This document shows positions 61,157 through 64,000 of a DNA stretch of 64,000 nt, piece by piece. The DNA is from Sphingomonadales bacterium UBA6157. GTDB lineage: Bacteria > Pseudomonadota > Alphaproteobacteria > Sphingomonadales > Sphingomonadaceae. The stretch covers positions 87,496 through 151,495 of the forward strand of contig DIUN01000007.1 in the NCBI GenBank assembly GCA_002423025.1. Direction: 5' to 3'. The notes under the pieces are model-generated. The model saw only the letters and a list, made by a program, of their open reading frames with translations, was not told where the DNA came from and ran no database searches. The translations under genes and the position numbers were made by a program. Numbering within the stretch: position 1 is the first letter of the stretch; each line of letters begins with the position of its first letter.

Positions 61157-61394
61157 GACAGTTCCTCCCTGCCACCGCCCCAGTGGAATGGTGACGCAAG
61201 TCCCTTGCTTCAGCAAGTCTCGGCTTTGCGCGCATGCAACGTCGTTCCGCCCCAGCGGAGAGCAACCTGCTTCAAGCACATTTGCTGTGCAATTATTGCG
61301 CAGGTCTGGATTTTTCAAAAGCTGGTCAACGCTTCCCAAATGAAGCAGTTCGTGCAAAACTATTAATTCTTGCAGCGACTGGGAGGAGACTCAG

Positions 61395-61832
61395 GTGAGT
61401 GATAGGCGAGCTATAGAAAAATATAGCAATTTCTGTCGAATTCCGGCATCTGTAGAAGACCAATCTTTAGATGGGCCTCCATTCTCTTACTATACTCTCG
61501 ATTTATGTGGTAACAAGCCAAATACTCGTTCCGACTATATTATCGACGCTAAAAGTGGTTATTTTCGAGAGAACCGTTGTGGCTTAAGAAGTTCAGGAAG
61601 ACTTACATTCATTGAATCTATTTTGGTTGATGTTGAGCTCTTCGGTCCTGTGAAGGGGTGGGTGTATAATACCACAAGGGTCTCTCCACAGCGAAGTTAC
61701 TTTTTTTCGGAGGGGCAGCCCTATCCTGACGAGCTTCCTGGCCTCTATTTGCTGCTGACTGGCCAGCCGCACCAAGTGGGAGCTGAATACGTCTATGATC
61801 AATCGCAAGTAGGAGTCGCTAATCGTAGTTGA
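61395..61832 (+). CDS. Unrecognised protein in AT-rich island (145 aa)
   Basis: A 145-residue frame begins with GTG at 61395, six bases after GGGAGGAG. Its codons are rich in AAA, ATA, AAT and TAT, unlike the rest of the window. The product is soluble-looking, with MSDRRAIEKYSNFCRIPA at the N-terminus and GPVKGWVYNTTRV in the middle. No signal peptide, membrane segment or family was recognised. Codon use suggests a transferred gene. The ribosome site makes expression plausible. Confidence 0.55.
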   Translation: MSDRRAIEKYSNFCRIPASVEDQSLDGPPFSYYTLDLCGNKPNTRSDYIIDAKSGYFRENRCGLRSSGRLTFIESILVDVELFGPVKGWVYNTTRVSPQRSYFFSEGQPYPDELPGLYLLLTGQPHQVGAEYVYDQSQVGVANRS

Positions 61833-62691
61833 CGAGTTACCGGCGGCCCCTTGTTCAGCTGGGTCCGGTATAAGGCCGACGCATCTGTGCTCGCGTGCTT
61901 TACGACATCACCATAGTAACGGTTCGTCGCTCTGATACCACAATGACTAGTCGTCGGCTTCGCAGTAAGCGGTGCTAAGAGACCTTTGGCATCTGATTTG
62001 CTTAGTGACGTTGCATGTATTGTACATTTGGCTTGTGCATCCAAGCGGAGCCTTTCTATCGCCGATTTCAATGCGCCTTGATATCCAAGGCCGAGTTCCC
62101 GATGGGCTACATATCCCCGAGTGAATCTCGCGTTCCTCAATCGTGATGGTGAACGGGGGAGGAGATGAGGGAGACCGAAATGCATAAGCTTGAGATGCGC
62201 AGCTGCCAGCACCAGCCTCGGTAGCAAAGTTTGCGATCTTTGGGCTATAGCTGAGAAGTCGACAAGTTGCTGGTACTGACAATTTCCTGCCTAGCCTGTC
62301 GAAGATGGGTCCGCAGGATCTACGCGATGAGGATAAGGGAGCTGGATCACGACGCCATTGTCCGACGGGTCTTTCACAATTTGGACGATCTATCTGGTGA
62401 TTAGACGGTGTTGGCCGGCCGCTGGTCAAAACCGGTCGGTTCCGGCCGTCCTTCAGAAAACCCTTTAACGTGAGCGGCGTGCGTGCGCTTGCGCAAGTTA
62501 CAAGGCGCTCTTCTTCAGCGCTAGCGCAACCTGAGAAAATTAAAGCAACGATAGATGCAGCTACCTTCATCGCTTGCACTTTTCACTACCTTTCGTATAG
62601 CTGGAAAAATATATACGTCAGCGATTAGCTGGACAAATTATTATTCGCTGGCGCGCTGCTGCGCAACCTGCACGGATAGACGTATTTCTCC
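61833..62691. other. Low-coding stretch in AT-rich island
   Basis: This 859-bp stretch has no frame with convincing coding character. One minus-strand frame (61947-62570) starts with a signal-peptide-like segment and then looks unlike protein. Short coding-like fragments exist in other frames, for example KDPSDNGVVIQLPYPHRVD on the minus strand around 62288-62370. They are interrupted by stops. Decayed genes or a recombination scar are the simplest readings. No integrase, transposase or clear terminal repeat was seen. Confidence 0.45.
61947..62570 (-). pseudogene. Possible decayed lipoprotein or secreted-protein gene
   Basis: The frame begins MKVAASIVALIFSGCASAEE, a plausible signal peptide with a lipobox-like FSGC. 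After about 40 residues the composition becomes Ser/Arg/Pro-rich and resembles out-of-frame translation. Coding-like peptides in the other two frames near 62285-62440 (SEGRPEPTGFDQRPANTV and KDPSDNGVVIQLPYPHRVD) suggest that frameshifts or rearrangements joined unrelated pieces. No good ribosome site precedes the ATG. It may instead be a chance frame. Confidence 0.22.
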
Positions 62692-63090
62692 TCAGAACTG
62701 CCTGATACAAAGATCAAGCCGCCCCCCCTCAGTTCGAAGCATCCTCAAGCGTGTAGCGGAAAGGAAGTGCGTGCGGCCTTGGCGCACGATAAAATCCGCA
62801 GACTCGTCCTGTGGTATAGGCTCTCGCTCGAAGACCGCAGCTGCTTCTTTGTTGGTCGAGGGGGCAACCGTGATGGAAAAGCGCCAAAGACCGGCACCGG
62901 TGACGGCAAACTTACCATTATATATCGGCATAACAACGACATTTTCGTAGTCGCCCACACTGGCCGGCGAGCCGCCGTCCCTTAAGCAATCGCTGTAGAA
63001 GCTTGTCAGTGCCGGGACGTGAGTTGTTTGTGCCTCAACAGACCACTCGAAGCCGAGCATCACCAAGGCTGCCGCTAAAAAATGTCTCAT
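62692..63090 (-). CDS. Unrecognised secreted protein (132 aa)
   Basis: A 132-residue frame begins MRHFLAAALVMLGFEWSVEA, a clear Sec signal peptide. The mature part has two cysteines, in YSDCLRDGG and DLCIRQF, that could form a disulfide. VVVMPIYNGKFAVTGAGLWR and DFIVRQGRTHFLSATRLRML are notable segments. GGGGG lies before the ATG at 63090; a longer frame to 63150 is less likely. No family was recognised. It lies in the AT-rich island. Confidence 0.55.
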   Translation of the reverse strand: MRHFLAAALVMLGFEWSVEAQTTHVPALTSFYSDCLRDGGSPASVGDYENVVVMPIYNGKFAVTGAGLWRFSITVAPSTNKEAAAVFEREPIPQDESADFIVRQGRTHFLSATRLRMLRTEGGRLDLCIRQF

Positions 63091-63328
63091 TACGTGCCCC
63101 CGAAATTGTTTGCAGCCTAATGTTGACTTAAAGCAGTTGCAAGTTTGCACTTTATAGTGCGCCCAGGTTCAATCCGGAAGCGCAAGCAAAAAGCAGAAGT
63201 TACAATCAAGAATTACCGAAAATCAGCATGAAATACAATATTGAGGGATCATTACTGCTGCTATATGCAATAACATGCAAGTGTACAATTTCCGCTCGAT
63301 CTAACGATCCGCCTCAGCAAGGCACCCC

Positions 63329-63877
63329 TCACCCCACCAACTCCCGATCAATCAACACCGCCAGCAGCAGCGCCGGCCCGCCATGCGCCACCCAGGCATG
63401 GTTCGTGCCGCGCTGGATCACCACCTGCCCCGGCTTGATGCGGGTTTCCGTGCCTTCGAGGATCAGCGAGACATCGCCTTGCAGCAGGCATATGATATCC
63501 AGCGAATGGGTTTCATGCATCGCCGAGTTGCGGCTCTGGTCAATGATGTGATGGGCGCCGCCGACACTGGCGAAGGCAGCGCGCGTCGCTTCGTCCAGCG
63601 CTGCCTTGGGCACGCCTTCGGGCTGCGGCGAAACGACGAACCAGCGCACCTGCACATTGCCCGGCCGTGGCCCCAGCACCGCCTGCGCGTTGCCAAGGTC
63701 GGCATGGTCCCGCGGGTTGAGCGGGCCTTGCGCCAGGTCCTCCCAGATCTCGAACAGCCCGCCCACGTCCGGCTCGCCGGCGCTGGCGGAGGGGCCGCCA
63801 TCGATGATGATGATGGACTTGCCGTCCATGCCATCCCCGGTGATCACGCGGCGCATGGCGTCCTTGAAGGCGGTCAT
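63329..63877 (-). CDS. Cupin-domain protein
   Basis: A 182-residue protein whose C-terminal half is a cupin barrel. The first cupin motif is near RNSAMHETHSLDIICLLQGD, and the second contains IKPGQVVIQRGTNHAWVAHG. The N-terminal half has KSIIIIDGGPSASAGEPDVG. The type resembles cupin proteins of aromatic-degradation or unknown function; no substrate can be named. ATG at 63877 begins MTAFKDAMRRV; the frame to 63970 adds repeats and low-complexity sequence. High GC and codon use match the main chromosome again. Confidence 0.8.
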   Translation of the reverse strand: MTAFKDAMRRVITGDGMDGKSIIIIDGGPSASAGEPDVGGLFEIWEDLAQGPLNPRDHADLGNAQAVLGPRPGNVQVRWFVVSPQPEGVPKAALDEATRAAFASVGGAHHIIDQSRNSAMHETHSLDIICLLQGDVSLILEGTETRIKPGQVVIQRGTNHAWVAHGGPALLLAVLIDRELVG

Positions 63878-63982
63878 CGGCGGGGGCTCCGTGAGGTTGG
63901 TGTGGGATGCTAGCGCGTGAAGGGGGCGGGTCGCAACGTCATGCCCGGTTGGGGATGGTTGTCCGCCCACCCCAGGCCGTCA

Positions 63983-64000
63983 CCCCCGCGAAGGCGGGGG
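63983..64000. repeat. Partial REP-like hairpin at window end
   Basis: CCCCCGC (63983-63989) and GCGGGGG (63994-64000) form a perfect 7-bp stem around GAAG, preceded by GTCA. The layout, GTCA followed by a GC-rich hairpin, is like each half of the inverted repeat at 22722-22806. The element is cut by the window edge. Confidence 0.5.

Noticed and set aside
61799..62227. A 142-codon minus-strand frame in the AT-rich island
   Set aside because: Its composition does not look protein-like, there is no ribosome site, and it overlaps the end of the better-supported 61395-61832 ORF.
61157..63328. Prophage, integrative element or complete insertion sequence in the AT-rich island
   Set aside because: No integrase, transposase, terminal inverted repeats, target duplication or tRNA end was found.
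1..64000. CRISPR arrays, rRNA operon, tmRNA or RNase P RNA
   Set aside because: No regularly spaced direct repeats and no recognisable conserved RNA cores were found while reading both strands; only visual inspection was possible.

Overview
The window is high-GC chromosomal DNA of an alphaproteobacterium, most likely of the order Sphingomonadales. The evidence is gene content: a GcrA cell-cycle regulator, two large TonB-dependent receptors, an alpha-type sdh-mdh-suc TCA-cycle cluster, the rpmF-plsX-fabH-ihfA-merR block, a CYP153-like P450 and a phosphate-selective-type porin. No prophage, complete insertion sequence, CRISPR array or rRNA operon was seen. The only RNA gene found is one tRNA with a CAT anticodon.

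Layout. 0.07-2.4 kb: pal, then fmt-truA, coupled by an ATGA overlap. 2.4-7.8 kb: alkaline phosphatase, an isopenicillin-N-synthase-like oxygenase, tRNA(CAT), isoaspartyl peptidase, a nitronate monooxygenase-like flavoprotein and a DUF3775 protein. 7.8-10.7 kb: yajC-secD-secF, read leftward. 10.9-14.4 kb: an orphan DUF815-type ATPase, sppA and a TRIC/YadS-type membrane protein. 14.4-28.9 kb: a nearly unbroken leftward array, sdhC-sdhD-sdhA-sdhB-thioesterase-zapE-mdh-sucC-sucD-sucA-sucB-DUF1877-lpdA. It encodes succinate dehydrogenase, malate dehydrogenase, succinyl-CoA synthetase and all three parts of the 2-oxoglutarate dehydrogenase complex. 29-33 kb: DUF1330, the CYP153-like P450, then GNAT, a phosphotransferase and a DUF6285 protein. 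33.3-42.4 kb: TonB receptor 1, an SDR, prmA, a 48-residue unannotated small ORF, ligA and TonB receptor 2. 42.5-45.5 kb: a TetR regulator divergent from receptor 2, then a three-gene serine hydrolase-DoxX-membrane protein operon. 45.5-51.3 kb: recN, then rpmF-plsX-fabH-ihfA-merR-parA-like. 51.3-58.9 kb: RND pump and adaptor, an ABC-2 permease, gcrA and an EthA-like flavin monooxygenase. 59-61.2 kb: a porin and a DUF2189 protein. 61.2-63.3 kb: an AT-richer island with unrecognised and decayed genes. 63.3-63.9 kb: a cupin.

Most of the window is housekeeping. The features most worth a second look are: the BVMO fingerprint with Gln in place of the central His; the 48-residue small ORF between ligA and prmA; a TetR-type dyad lying on a predicted TonB-receptor promoter; a perfect 26-bp inverted repeat of two REP-like hairpins between sucC and mdh; a cluster of dyads between sucD and sucA; the orphan CYP153; and the AT-rich island. 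No complete new defence, biosynthetic or mobile system could be supported from the sequence. Gene functions rest on recognised motifs and remembered family architecture; no database search was run.
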